DNA of 64,000 bases from Methylobacterium currus (GTDB taxonomy: Bacteria > Pseudomonadota > Alphaproteobacteria > Rhizobiales > Beijerinckiaceae). The position numbers were made by a program, and so were the translations under genes. The stretch is from assembly GCF_003058325.1 (NCBI RefSeq), contig NZ_CP028843.1, forward strand, positions 3,903,501 through 3,967,500. Reading direction: 5' to 3'. Below the pieces are notes generated by a model, which was not told where the DNA came from, searched no databases, and worked only from the letters and a program-made list of their open reading frames with translations. Position 1 is the first letter of the stretch; every line of letters starts with the position of its first letter. Below are positions 18,494 through 27,794 of the stretch, in pieces.

Positions 18494-19006
18494 TCAGCTA
18501 TCGGCCTTCAAGCCGCTGAGCGTCAGGTCGAGGTAGGTCCTGGTGACCGGCTCGATCAGCGCCGCGATGTCCTCGGCGCCCTTCGTCTCCTCCTCGACCG
18601 CGGTGCGGAAGCCCACGGCCTTGTCGGATTGGCCGGCCCGCTCCGCGATGACGGCGAGCGAGCGGTAGGCGGCGACCTGGTCGTACTGGTAGGCGTAGCC
18701 CGCGTAGAGGTTCTTCAGGGTTTCGTCCTGCGCGACGGCGTGCACCGCCGCGCCGATGCTGCCGGCCACGCTGGTCACCGTTTCCTTCAGTGACGACGGG
18801 CTCTCGCCGACGGCTTCGAGCGCCTTGTCGAGCCGGTCGATCTGCCCCTTGGTGACCTCGACATGGCGGCGCAGGACGGCGGCGTATTCGGGGTAGCGTT
18901 CCAGGCCGGATAGCTGCCGCTCCATCTGCTCCAGTCCCTGCCTCTCCAGGGCGCGGGTGTTGCGCAGAGCGCCCGCGTAGATCGTGCCGATGTCAGTGCC
19001 GCTCAT
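18494..19006 (-). CDS. Ferritin-like DUF892 (YciE-type) protein
   Basis: The 170-residue helical protein matches DUF892: AGALRNTRALERQGLEQMERQLSGL, a central HVEVTKGQIDRLDKALEAVG and a last helix with VEEETKGAEDIAALIEPV. These proteins adopt a four-helix ferritin-like fold and are tied to stress responses; the biochemical role is unsettled. The start at 19006 is preceded by GAGGAG; open frame further upstream is not homologous. A GGAAC-N16-CGTT promoter lies 39-63 bases upstream, so it is probably a member of the EcfG general stress regulon. It is divergent from the KaiC-like gene. Confidence 0.85.
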   Translation of the reverse strand: MSGTDIGTIYAGALRNTRALERQGLEQMERQLSGLERYPEYAAVLRRHVEVTKGQIDRLDKALEAVGESPSSLKETVTSVAGSIGAAVHAVAQDETLKNLYAGYAYQYDQVAAYRSLAVIAERAGQSDKAVGFRTAVEEETKGAEDIAALIEPVTRTYLDLTLSGLKADS

Positions 19007-19044
19007 GCCGTCGTGGCTCCTCGGTAGGGTCGGGTTCGGCGGCC

Positions 19045-19069
19045 AACGTGGGTCGGTCTGCTCCGTTCC
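19045..19069 (-). promoter_or_regulatory. EcfG-type stress promoter of the DUF892 gene
   Basis: Read on the minus strand, GGAAC (19069-19065) is followed after 16 bases by CGTT (19048-19045). This is an exact match to the alphaproteobacterial EcfG consensus. It is placed correctly, about 38 bases before the DUF892 start codon at 19006. On the plus strand a weaker relative, GGAAC at 19096-19100 then CGCT after 16 bases, points toward the KaiC-like gene. Confidence 0.65.
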
Positions 19070-19355
19070 TGGGGCATCCTGCGGCGGAAGCGCCCGGAAC
19101 CGCAGGCATCCACTTGCGCTTGCCGCCCTTCTTCCCGCCATCCGGGGATGACCGGCGACGCCTTGGGGCTTCCCCGTTCCGGTGCACGGGAGGTCGACTT
19201 CGCGGGCGACCCGTAACAAAGTGTGTCCCCCGTGACCCGTTACGTCTCCGGGAATCCCCACGTTGCTGCGGCGCCGCGAACGCTGACAAGGGCTAGGCCG
19301 ACCGCTACCGTGCCGGCTTGGCGGGCCGGCCCCGCCGCGGAGACCGATCGAGCCG

Positions 19356-20876
19356 ATGACCGACGCGACGCCCAGCACGCTCCCCGAGAGGGAGCCCCGC
19401 ATCTCGACCGGGGTGCCCGGCCTGGACGACGTCCTCTGCGGCGGCCTGACCCCGAGCCGGCTCTACCTGCTGGAGGGCACGCCCGGCACCGGCAAGACCA
19501 CGCTGGCGCTGCAATTCCTGCGCGAGGGCGTGGCGCTGGGCGAGCGCACCCTCTACGTCACGCTGTCCGAGACCACGGAGGAGCTCCGCGCCTCGGCGGC
19601 GACACATGGCTGGACCCTCGACGGCATCGACGTCCACGAGCTCGTCGACGAGGACGGCCTCGACCCGGACAGCGAGCAGTCGATCCTGCATCCGTCCGAG
19701 ATTGAGCTCGGCGAGACGGTGAAGGAGGTCATCGCGCTGGTCGACCGGACGAAACCCGACCGCGTCGTGTTCGACAGCCTCTCCGAGCTGCGCCTGCTGG
19801 CCCAGAATCCGCTGCGCTACCGGCGCCAGATCCTGACCCTGAAGCGGTTCTTCGCGAAGCGCTCCTGCACGGTGCTGATGCTGGACGACCGCACCTCGGA
19901 GACGGGCGACGTGCAGCTCCACAGCATCGCGCACGGCGTGATCTCCCTGGAGCAGGCGCCGCGCGAGTTCGGTTCGGAGCGTCGGCGCCTGCGCATCGTC
20001 AAGGCGCGAGGCATCAAGTTCCGCGGCGGCTACCACGACTTCGCCTTGGAGACCGGCGGCATCCGGGTGTTCCCGCGCCTCATCGCGGCCGAGCACCACG
20101 CGGAGTTCGACCCGCGGGGCAAGTCCACCGGATCGGCCGAGCTCGACCTGCTGCTGGGGGGCGGGCTCGTGCCCGGGACCAACACGCTGCTGCTCGGGCC
20201 CTCCGGCGTGGGCAAGACCACGACGGCCATCCGCTGCATGGTGGCGGCACTGGAGCGCGGCGAGACCGCGACCTACTACCTGTTCGACGAGGGACTCGCG
20301 ACATTGATGACCCGGGCGGCCATCCTGGGCATGGACCTGAGGCCTCACGTCGAGGCCGGGCGGCTGACCATCACGCAGATCGACCCCGCCGAGGTCTCGC
20401 CGGGCGAGTTCGCGGGCATGGCGAGGAAGGCCGTGGAGGAGCGAGGCTCCACCTTCGCGGTCATCGACAGCCTGAACGCCTACCTGCACGCGATGCCGGG
20501 CGAGGAGTTCCTCATCCTGCAGATGCATGAGTTGCTGAGCTACCTCAACCAGTGGGGCGTCACCACGCTCCTGGTCCTCGGGCAGCACGGCCTCGTTGGC
20601 GAGGTCCGAAGCGACGTCGACCTGAGTTACCTTAGCGATAGCATCTTGCTCTTCAGGTTCTTCGAGGCGAAGGGCGAGATCCGCACGGCGCTCTCCGTCG
20701 TGAAGAGCCGCGTCAACGCGCACGAGCGTACCATCAGGGAGCTGAGGTTGTCGGAGGGAGGGCTGCAGGTCGGCGAGGCGCTCGACGACTTCGAGGGCGT
20801 GCTCTCCGGGTTGCCGGCCTACCGGGGCAGGGTGGCGATGCTGTCGGGACCCGCGCCCGCGGGCGGCGAGGCATGA
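19356..20876 (+). CDS. KaiC-like double RecA-fold ATPase
   Basis: The 506-residue protein has two tandem KaiC/RadA-type ATPase domains. The first has Walker A GTPGTGKTT (residues 41-49) and Walker B near VVFDSLSEL (Asp140). The second has GPSGVGKTT (281-289) and Walker B FAVIDSLNAY (Asp371). Length and layout match circadian-clock KaiC, but no kaiA or kaiB is seen in the window. Such stand-alone KaiC homologues often pair with histidine kinases and act in stress or signal timing. The next gene, a hybrid kinase, starts inside the stop codon (four-base overlap), which strongly suggests a functional pair. It is divergent from the stress-promoter-driven DUF892 gene. Confidence 0.88.
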   Translation: MTDATPSTLPEREPRISTGVPGLDDVLCGGLTPSRLYLLEGTPGTGKTTLALQFLREGVALGERTLYVTLSETTEELRASAATHGWTLDGIDVHELVDEDGLDPDSEQSILHPSEIELGETVKEVIALVDRTKPDRVVFDSLSELRLLAQNPLRYRRQILTLKRFFAKRSCTVLMLDDRTSETGDVQLHSIAHGVISLEQAPREFGSERRRLRIVKARGIKFRGGYHDFALETGGIRVFPRLIAAEHHAEFDPRGKSTGSAELDLLLGGGLVPGTNTLLLGPSGVGKTTTAIRCMVAALERGETATYYLFDEGLATLMTRAAILGMDLRPHVEAGRLTITQIDPAEVSPGEFAGMARKAVEERGSTFAVIDSLNAYLHAMPGEEFLILQMHELLSYLNQWGVTTLLVLGQHGLVGEVRSDVDLSYLSDSILLFRFFEAKGEIRTALSVVKSRVNAHERTIRELRLSEGGLQVGEALDDFEGVLSGLPAYRGRVAMLSGPAPAGGEA

Positions 20877-22927
20877 GCGTGCCGGGCGCGGGCGAGGGGC
20901 GCGTCCTCATCCTGGCGCCGCGCGGACGCGATGCCTCGGTGACGGGACAGGTGCTCTCGGCTTCCGGTATCCACGCCGAGGCGTGCCCGGACATGGCGGC
21001 GCTGCTGGACGGTCTCGCGGCCGGCGCCGGCGCGGCGCTGGTCATCGAGGAGGCGCTCGGCAATGACGTGCCAGAAGGCTTGTTCGCTTGGCTCGACGGG
21101 CAGCCGCCCTGGTCGGACTTCCCGTTTATCGTGCTGGCGACGCGCCAAGTCGGGCGCCGGTCGGAGCGTGCTTCGCGCCTGCTGGCCCGGCTCGGCAACG
21201 TGGTGCTGCTGGAGCGGCCGGTGAACGCCGAGACGCTCGCCAGCGCCGTGGCCTCAGCCCTGCGGGCGCGTCGGCGCCAGTACCAAGCCCGCGAGCACCT
21301 CCTGGAGCGCGAGCGGGCCCAGGAGCAACTCCGGCTCGCGAACGAGGACCTTGAGTGGCGCGTCGCCGAGCGCACCCAGGAAGTGGAGGCCGCCCACGAG
21401 ACGCTGGCTTTCGCCCTCGACGCGGCCGGCATGGCCTCGTGGGACCTGGATTATGCAACGGGCGCCTCGCGTCGCTCGCCGCGCTACGACGCAGTGTTCG
21501 GCTACGAGGGCGATGGACCGAGCTGGAACCGGCAAGTGCTTCTCGACCATGTCGTGGAGGAGGACCGCGGCATCGCGGAGCAGGCATTCACGACGGCCTT
21601 GGAGACCGGCGCGCTCGACCTGGAATGCCGCATCCGTCGGGCTGACGGACGGGTGCGGTGGATCTCCCTCCAAGGGCGGATCAAGTACGATGCCGCGGGC
21701 ACGCCCGCGCGCATCGCCGGCATCCTGATGGACCGCACCGAGCAGCGCCTGACCGAGGAGGCGCTGCGCCAGGCCCAGAAGATGGAAGCCATCGGGCAGT
21801 TGACCGGGGGCGTCGCCCACGATTTCAACAACCTGCTGACCGTCATCGTCGGCGGGCTCGACATGATGCTGCGCCGGCCCGAGCAGGTCGACCGGGTCAA
21901 GCGCCTGGCCGAGGCGGCGATGGGCGCGGCGCGACGCGGCGAGCAGCTCACGCAGCAGCTCCTCGCCTTCTCGCGGCGGCAGATGCTGCGGCCCCAGACG
22001 CTCAACCCGAACCGGCTGCTCCTGGACTTCAAGCCCCTGGCCGAGCGGGCGGCCGGCGCGGCCGTCGAGCTCGCCTTCGACCTGGACCCGGCGCTCGACC
22101 CGATCCGCATCGACCCGGCACAGTTCGAGGCTGCGGTGCTGAACTTGGTCGTGAACGCGCGCGACGCGATGGAGGGCGGCGAGGGCCACGCCCGCATCGC
22201 CGTGTCGAGCCGCAACGTGCACCTGGGGACCCGCGCCGTCGCCGACCGGGGAGTGCCGCCCGGCCCGTACGTGGTCGTCTCGGTGACCGACACCGGTTCG
22301 GGCATCCCGCCCGACAAGCTCCAGCGCGTGTTCGAGCCCTTCTTCACCACCAAGGAGGTCGGCAAGGGCACCGGGCTCGGGTTGAGCCAAGTCTACGGGT
22401 TCACGCGCAGCGCCGGCGGTTTCGCGCGCATCGATTCCGAGCTCGGCAGGGGCACGACGGTGAGCCTGTACTTCCCGCGCTCGAGCGATCCGGCCGGCGA
22501 GGAGGTCGGAACGGGACCGGCCGCTTCCATCCCCCTGCGCCGCGCCGGCGAGGGTGAGACGGTGCTTCTCGTAGAGGATGACGAGCAGGTGCTCGCCATG
22601 GCGACGGAGAGCCTGGAGGAGCTGCGATACCGGGTCGTCGTCGCGCGCAACGCCGCCGAGGCGCTGGAGCACCTCACGGGCGTCGAGCGCATCGACATCC
22701 TGTTCTCGGACGTGGTGATGCCCGGCGGCATGAACGGGTCGCAGCTCGCGGTCGAGGCGCAGCGGCTCCGCCCCGGGATCAAGGTCCTGCTCACCTCGGG
22801 CTACGTGGCGAACCTCGACGAGGGACAGGTCATCGGCAAAGGAGAGCTTCCGGTCCTCACCAAACCTTATCGCCGTGACGAGCTCGCCCGCTCCCTACGG
22901 CTCGTGCTCGGCGGCCAATCAGGCTGA
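20873..22927 (+). CDS. Hybrid histidine kinase coupled to KaiC-like ATPase
   Basis: The 684-residue soluble protein starts with a receiver-like domain (residues 8-130: RVLILAPRGRDAS..., ALVIEEA, FPFIVLATRQ) that lacks an obvious phospho-acceptor Asp, so it looks like a pseudo-receiver. A coiled coil (140-180), one PAS domain (185-290) and the histidine block AIGQLTGGVAHDFNN (His316) follow. The ATPase domain runs to about 535, and the C-terminal receiver has Asp613 in FSDVVMPGGMNG. Translation is coupled to the KaiC-like gene by an ATGA overlap. Pseudo-receiver input domains are also used by clock-output kinases, so KaiC state may be its input; this is inference. Confidence 0.88.
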   Translation: MSVPGAGEGRVLILAPRGRDASVTGQVLSASGIHAEACPDMAALLDGLAAGAGAALVIEEALGNDVPEGLFAWLDGQPPWSDFPFIVLATRQVGRRSERASRLLARLGNVVLLERPVNAETLASAVASALRARRRQYQAREHLLERERAQEQLRLANEDLEWRVAERTQEVEAAHETLAFALDAAGMASWDLDYATGASRRSPRYDAVFGYEGDGPSWNRQVLLDHVVEEDRGIAEQAFTTALETGALDLECRIRRADGRVRWISLQGRIKYDAAGTPARIAGILMDRTEQRLTEEALRQAQKMEAIGQLTGGVAHDFNNLLTVIVGGLDMMLRRPEQVDRVKRLAEAAMGAARRGEQLTQQLLAFSRRQMLRPQTLNPNRLLLDFKPLAERAAGAAVELAFDLDPALDPIRIDPAQFEAAVLNLVVNARDAMEGGEGHARIAVSSRNVHLGTRAVADRGVPPGPYVVVSVTDTGSGIPPDKLQRVFEPFFTTKEVGKGTGLGLSQVYGFTRSAGGFARIDSELGRGTTVSLYFPRSSDPAGEEVGTGPAASIPLRRAGEGETVLLVEDDEQVLAMATESLEELRYRVVVARNAAEALEHLTGVERIDILFSDVVMPGGMNGSQLAVEAQRLRPGIKVLLTSGYVANLDEGQVIGKGELPVLTKPYRRDELARSLRLVLGGQSG

Positions 22928-22976
22928 GGTCGCCATGACGCACGGGCCCGGAGATCCGTAAGGAGAACCCGGAAGC

Positions 22977-23006
22977 GCGTCCCGCCGCGGTGATGCGGCG
23001 GGACGC
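22977..23006. terminator. Bidirectional hairpin between convergent genes
   Basis: A perfect 12-base-pair stem (22977-22988 with 22995-23006) with a six-base loop sits between the end of the KaiC-linked kinase and the end of the convergent manganese catalase. There is no long T run on either side, so it may act as a weak or factor-assisted terminator. Confidence 0.55.
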
Positions 23007-23044
23007 ATGTCGTGGGGCCTCGGCGATGCCGACCTCCAGCCGGC

Positions 23045-23959
23045 TTAGCGGCTCTTCTTGTAGAGCTTGCTCGCGATCTCGAAGATCTCCTCCGGCGCGT
23101 AGTTCGGCGCGAAGGCGCCGTAATTGCCGTCGAGCTCGGGGATCTTGCCGCCCTCGGGCAGGCCATCGACGACCTCCAGGTTGCCCGGCGGATCGCCCGG
23201 CAGCGCCACCTCGTCGTTCGACCAGACCCCGGCCGCTTCCTTGTAGTCGTCGGGGCTGAACCGGTAGAGCCGGCGGTGCGAGCCCTCCTGCAGGTACTTC
23301 TGGCATTCGGGGATGCGGTCGAGCACGATGTTCGGAGTTGGCAGCATCTTCTCGATCTCGACGCCGGTGAGTTTCTTGAGCGCCAGCGCGTAAGCGTGGG
23401 CATGAACCGAGCCGCGCACCAAGAGGTAGCCGCAGACCTCGCGACCTGTCGGGTCCTTCAGGGTCTCATAAACGCGTAGCTTGTGCAGGCGGGCACCGCA
23501 TTCGAGATGGAAGTTGTGCAGCAGGTCGATGATGATGTTCCCGGTCGTTGTGACCATATCCATGTTCCACGACGCGGCGTTCGAGTTCATCGGCATCGCG
23601 CCGCCGCCGTTGCTGAGGAAGCTGCCGGCCAACCGAATGTCCTGCATGTCGTGGAAAGGCGCCTTCGAGACGTCGACCTCCTCCGTGTCGTCGCCCGGGC
23701 CGTTGTTAAGCATCGCGATGCCGGTCGAGACCAACTCCACGTGCCCGAGCTCCTCGGCGAAGATGCTCGACACCAGGCTGTAGAAGGGACGCAGCTTGGA
23801 CTTGTTGCGGAAGTTGAAGCTCTGGAACATGTAGTTCCCGAGCGTCGACATCTCGCCGTACTTGCCGCCGAGCAGCTCCTGCAGGGCAGCGGCCGCGTTG
23901 GAATCGGGCTTCTTCGGCTGCGGCAGTTCCGCTTGCAGGCGGTCGAGCTTCATGAACAT
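23045..23959 (-). CDS. Manganese catalase
   Basis: The 304-residue non-heme catalase disproportionates hydrogen peroxide with a dimanganese centre. Ligands are visible with the family spacing: Glu36 (KYGEMST), Glu70 and His73 (EELGHVEL), then Glu153 (HLECGARLHK) and His186 (RGSVHAH). The C-terminal part (GVWSNDEVALPGDPP and later) is typical of the longer bacterial form. The product starts MFMKLDR, and the second Met is an equally good start. It is convergent with the kinase gene and followed upstream by two MFS genes on the same strand. No EcfG motif was found in its short upstream region. The role is oxidative stress defence in the cytoplasm. Confidence 0.93.
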   Translation of the reverse strand: MFMKLDRLQAELPQPKKPDSNAAAALQELLGGKYGEMSTLGNYMFQSFNFRNKSKLRPFYSLVSSIFAEELGHVELVSTGIAMLNNGPGDDTEEVDVSKAPFHDMQDIRLAGSFLSNGGGAMPMNSNAASWNMDMVTTTGNIIIDLLHNFHLECGARLHKLRVYETLKDPTGREVCGYLLVRGSVHAHAYALALKKLTGVEIEKMLPTPNIVLDRIPECQKYLQEGSHRRLYRFSPDDYKEAAGVWSNDEVALPGDPPGNLEVVDGLPEGGKIPELDGNYGAFAPNYAPEEIFEIASKLYKKSR

Positions 23960-24043
23960 GTCGGGCGTCTCCCAACGCGGTGTTGCGCGCTTCGGGAGAT
24001 AGAGCGCGGGCTGGGATCGACAGGGCGCCGCCCACGTTCGGGC

Positions 24044-25231
24044 TCATGGCTGGTTCGGGCGCAGGCCGGCCGCAAGCGGCAGGGCCCCGATGCACAGTCC
24101 GGCCATGACCCAGAACGAACCGGCGCCGAACGCGCCGTACAGGACGCCGCCCGCTGCGGTCAGGATGGCGGAGGCCGCCCCGAGGCCGAGGGTGCCGTAC
24201 AAGGTCTGCGCCGTGGCCGAGAGACGGTCCGGCACGACCTTCACGATGAGGTGCATGGCGGCGAGGTGCAGGAGCGCGAAGGTCAGCCCATGCAACAACT
24301 GGATGGCGGCTAGCACCGGCACCGAGGCCGTCGTCGCCATGACCGACCAGCGCACCACGCCGAGACCGGCCGCCAGCATCGCAGCCTTGGCCGTCCCTAA
24401 GCGCGTCAGCAGCCAGGGGCCGGCGAGGACGAAGACGAGCACCTCCGACGCGACCGCCTCCGACCAGAGCAGGCTGATCGCGCCCGGGCCAATGCCGGCC
24501 TCGCGCCAGCGGATCACCGCGAAGCCGTCGTTCAGGGCGTGGCTGCCGATGACGAGGGCTGCGACAAGGACCATCCGCCGGAACGTCCCGAGAGATAGGA
24601 TCTCACGGATGCCGCCCAGGCCAAGGCTCGGCCGTCCCTCCCGCGCCGGGGCAGGAGGGACGCGCGCCGTCGCCACCGCCATGACGAGGAACAGGAGGCC
24701 GCTCGACACGATGATGCTCGCCAAGCCTGCATGAGCAACGAGCAGCCCCGAGACCAGCGTCCCGAGCACGAAGGCCGTCGAGCCGGCGCCCCGGACCCAG
24801 CCGTAGGAGAAGGTGCCCTCCCTCTTTGCGGCGGCGAGCGCGAGCGCGTCGGCGAGCGGCGCCAGGGCCGCTATGGCGCCGGCGTGCAGCACGCTCACGG
24901 CCAGGAGCGGCCAGAAGCCGTACCCGGCGAGGTAGGCGAAGGCGATCAGCCCGGACGCGGCGGCCGCGACGCCGAGCACGGCCCGGGTCGCGTCGTGTCG
25001 GTCGGCGAGGTGCCCGGCCACCGGTCCCGCCGCGAGGCGCATCAGCGTACCGGCCGCGAGCACGAGGCCGATCTCGCTCGGGCTCAGGCCGCGCTCGCCG
25101 AGGAAGCTCGGGAGAAAGGGGGACTCGGTGCCGTATGCGGCATAAAGCGCGCCCTGGAGCAGGACGAAGGCGGGGAAGGAGCTCGTCAGCACGGCGGTCC
25201 AAGACTGCCGCGCTCCTGTCCGCGCATCCAT
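24044..25231 (-). CDS. MFS transporter (MFS_1-like/HcaT-like)
   Basis: The 395-residue protein has about twelve hydrophobic segments. Its N-terminal region (LLQGALYAAYGTESPFLPSFLGERGLSPSEIGLVLAAG, then GPVAGHLADRHD) resembles the phenylpropionate-permease-like branch of the major facilitator superfamily. The substrate is unknown. A second MFS gene lies 18 bases upstream on the same strand, so the two are probably co-transcribed. No regulator or enzyme nearby suggests a substrate. The sequence seems complete. Confidence 0.8.
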   Translation of the reverse strand: MDARTGARQSWTAVLTSSFPAFVLLQGALYAAYGTESPFLPSFLGERGLSPSEIGLVLAAGTLMRLAAGPVAGHLADRHDATRAVLGVAAAASGLIAFAYLAGYGFWPLLAVSVLHAGAIAALAPLADALALAAAKREGTFSYGWVRGAGSTAFVLGTLVSGLLVAHAGLASIIVSSGLLFLVMAVATARVPPAPAREGRPSLGLGGIREILSLGTFRRMVLVAALVIGSHALNDGFAVIRWREAGIGPGAISLLWSEAVASEVLVFVLAGPWLLTRLGTAKAAMLAAGLGVVRWSVMATTASVPVLAAIQLLHGLTFALLHLAAMHLIVKVVPDRLSATAQTLYGTLGLGAASAILTAAGGVLYGAFGAGSFWVMAGLCIGALPLAAGLRPNQP

Positions 25232-25249
25232 GCCGCCCGCCTCCGGCCG

Positions 25250-26458
25250 TCACGCCGGCTCGGCGGACACCCCGTCAGTCTGACTTGTCGAACCGTGCAT
25301 GCCCAGAGCTCGACGGCCGAACATCCACACCACGAGGCCGCCGGCGGCGACTGCGGCCAGGGCGACGAACGAGGCCGCGAAGCCGAGATACTGCGCAACG
25401 AGGCCTGCCAGCAAAGGGCTTACGGTCGCGCCCGCGCCGTAGGCGGTCATGACGCCTGAGAGCCCGGCGGTGGCGTGGCCGGTGCCGTCCATGATCTTGG
25501 CAACGAGCGCCGGGATGGCAACCCCGCCCATACCCATCGCCAAGCCTTCGAGAACCTGGACTGGAACGACCAGCCACCACGACGTCGCGAAGGCCGCGAG
25601 GATGCCGCGGATCACGACCAGTCCGAGCGCGATGGAGAGCACGCCGGCGTGCCCGCGGCCACGGGCGACACGGGCGGCGAGCAGGGCAGCCCCGACCATC
25701 GTGGCCTGCGAGACCACAGTCATGACGCCGGTTGTCAGGCTCGGGTCGGCGCCCCCGGCCGTGCGCGCTTGTGCCAGGAACGGCAGCATGGCACCGTTCG
25801 CGGTCTGGTAGGCGAACACGGTACCGGCTAGGACCAGGAGCGGTTTGGTCCCGAACAGCACGCTAGCGGTCGAGCGCTCGTCCTGCTCGCCGCCGCGGGC
25901 AGTACCATGGTCGATGCTGCCCTTGTCGATGCCGAGCAGGACGCCGCAGGAGGCGACCGCCATGACCACGATGGCGATCGAGACGTAGCCGAGCCCGAGC
26001 GCGTAGCCGAGCACGCCGGACAAGGCGGCGTTAGCGGCGTTGCCGGCGTGGTTGAGCGCTTCGTTGCGCGACACCTGAGCACCGTAGGCCTCCCGCCCGA
26101 CGATCCCGAGCGTGACGGCAGCGACCAGCGGGGCGATGCTGGTGTCGGCGACGCCGATGACGAGTTGCGACAGGCCGATCAGCCACAGGCTGTCCGTCGA
26201 GACTAGGGCGACTGCTCCCGCCGCGATGCCCAGGACGGCCATGGCCAGCGCGGCGCGCTTGTACGCCGTGCGGTCGATCAGCGCCCCCACCGGTGTCGTG
26301 GCAAGGAGGCCAGCCAGTCCGGCCAGACCCATGGCGAAGCCCGTCGCGGCCGGGTCGAAGCCGCGCTGCTGCAGGTACACGCCCAGGAAGGGACCGAAGC
26401 CCTCGCGGGCACCGGCGAGGGCGAAGTTCAGGGCAAGGAGGCTCATGGCCGGCTGCAT
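25250..26458 (-). CDS. MFS transporter
   Basis: The 402-residue protein has around twelve membrane spans. The first half shows GFGPFLGVYLQQRGFDPAATGFAMGLAGLAGLLATTPVGALIDRTAYKR, with the loop 2-3 motif G-x-L-x-D-R partly kept. The middle loop is charged (GGEQDERS). It fits drug or metabolite efflux-type facilitators, but the cargo cannot be told. It is the upstream member of a two-MFS operon (18-base gap) and is divergent from the glycosyltransferase gene. Confidence 0.8.
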   Translation of the reverse strand: MQPAMSLLALNFALAGAREGFGPFLGVYLQQRGFDPAATGFAMGLAGLAGLLATTPVGALIDRTAYKRAALAMAVLGIAAGAVALVSTDSLWLIGLSQLVIGVADTSIAPLVAAVTLGIVGREAYGAQVSRNEALNHAGNAANAALSGVLGYALGLGYVSIAIVVMAVASCGVLLGIDKGSIDHGTARGGEQDERSTASVLFGTKPLLVLAGTVFAYQTANGAMLPFLAQARTAGGADPSLTTGVMTVVSQATMVGAALLAARVARGRGHAGVLSIALGLVVIRGILAAFATSWWLVVPVQVLEGLAMGMGGVAIPALVAKIMDGTGHATAGLSGVMTAYGAGATVSPLLAGLVAQYLGFAASFVALAAVAAGGLVVWMFGRRALGMHGSTSQTDGVSAEPA

Positions 26459-26579
26459 CGTGCTCGTTCTCCGACCTCAGCTTGCGAAGGAAGTGTCGCA
26501 GCCCACGGCCGGGGCGCGACGTTGCCCTATGTGAAATTCTGGTCGCCGACGGTTGCGATGCGACCGACCGGAGATTGCC

Positions 26580-27794
26580 GTGCCGTCCGAGATCGACCCG
26601 TCCTCTTCAGACCTCGGCGGTGAGGCGGCACTGTCCAAGCCCTTGCGGGCGGTGGTTGCCATCCCTGTCCGGAACGAGGCCGAACGCATCGGGGAGTGCC
26701 TGCGTGCGCTCGACGTTCAGGAGAGTCTCGGGGCAAGCGAAATCGGCGTGGTGCTGTTCCTCAACAACTGCACGGACGGCACCGCACACGTGGTCGCAGC
26801 CCTCCCGCGGCCACGGCGCCTCGTCGTCCGGGTGATCGAGCGCGTGTTCGCCGGTGCCAACGCGGGTTGGGCCCGCCGCGAGGCGATGGAGGCGGCGGCC
26901 GCTTGGCTTGAGGAAGAGGGTGCCGAAGACGGCGTGATCCTCACCACCGACGCCGACAGCCGGGTGCCACCGGACTGGGTGGCGGGCAACATCGGCCCCA
27001 TCGCTCGGGGAGTGGATGCGGTCGCGGGGCGAATCGCCCTCGACGAGAATGACGCGGCGCGTCTGCCGGCGGCCCTGCACGCCCGGGGACGGCTGGAGGG
27101 TGCCTACGAGGCGCTGCTCGTCGAGCTGGAGGCGTTCATCGACCCGCTCCCGCACGACCCCTGGCCGCGGCACTGGACGACGTCGGGCGCGACACTCGCG
27201 GTGCGGCTCGCGGCCTACCGGAAGGCCGGTGGCATGCCGCCGCTGGCGGTCGGCGAGGACCGCGCCTTCGTCTCCTCGCTCCTGACGAGCGATGCCCTCG
27301 TCCGTCACGAGCCGGACATCGTCGTCATCACCTCGGGGCGGCTCGACGGGCGCGCGCCTGGCGGGGCCGCCGACACGATGAAGCTGCGCTGCGAGGTGCC
27401 CGAGAGCCCCTGCGACCTGCGCCTGGAGCCGCTCTCGCGGGCCTTGTTCCGGTTCTTCTGGCGCCGACGGCTACGGCGGCTCCACACATCCGGGCGGCTC
27501 GCCCGCACCGGGCTCTGGGCACCATGGCTCGGTGTCCGGGTCGGCGATGCAAGGGCCATCGCCAGACTGCAGACCCACGGAGCTATCCTTGCAGCCGTCG
27601 AGGCAGCGAGCCCTTGGCTCGACTATCACCCGCTTCGTCCACGTGAGCTTCCGGGGCATACGCGCTTGGCGAACGCGGTCGTCCTCCTGATGCGCGGTGC
27701 AAGACGCCTCGGCCAGTGGACCCGCGCCACGGGAGGCAGACCTGCGGCGGCAGGCCTGGATGGAACGTCCTTGGAGACGACCGGCGATGCCTGA
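26580..27794 (+). CDS. Family 2 glycosyltransferase
   Basis: The 404-residue GT-A protein begins with VVAIPVRNEAERIGECLRAL, typical of family 2 glycosyltransferases, and has the metal-binding TTDADSRVPPDW motif near residue 123. The late GEDRAF block supplies an ED pair common to the acceptor site. No transmembrane segment is clear, so it is probably cytosolic or membrane-peripheral. The GTG at 26580 is preded by GGAG; an upstream TTG at 26553 is less likely. It starts a plus-strand group: LigD phosphoesterase remnant, acyl-CoA dehydrogenase and NodS-like methyltransferase. Similar gene sets with a LmbE-type deacetylase suggest an acylated sugar product, but no deacetylase is present here. 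Confidence 0.82.
   Translation: MPSEIDPSSSDLGGEAALSKPLRAVVAIPVRNEAERIGECLRALDVQESLGASEIGVVLFLNNCTDGTAHVVAALPRPRRLVVRVIERVFAGANAGWARREAMEAAAAWLEEEGAEDGVILTTDADSRVPPDWVAGNIGPIARGVDAVAGRIALDENDAARLPAALHARGRLEGAYEALLVELEAFIDPLPHDPWPRHWTTSGATLAVRLAAYRKAGGMPPLAVGEDRAFVSSLLTSDALVRHEPDIVVITSGRLDGRAPGGAADTMKLRCEVPESPCDLRLEPLSRALFRFFWRRRLRRLHTSGRLARTGLWAPWLGVRVGDARAIARLQTHGAILAAVEAASPWLDYHPLRPRELPGHTRLANAVVLLMRGARRLGQWTRATGGRPAAAGLDGTSLETTGDA

Noticed and set aside
23959..24043. EcfG promoter upstream of the manganese catalase
   Set aside because: Expected for a stress gene, but no GGAAC-N16/17-CGTT was found on the minus strand in the short upstream region.
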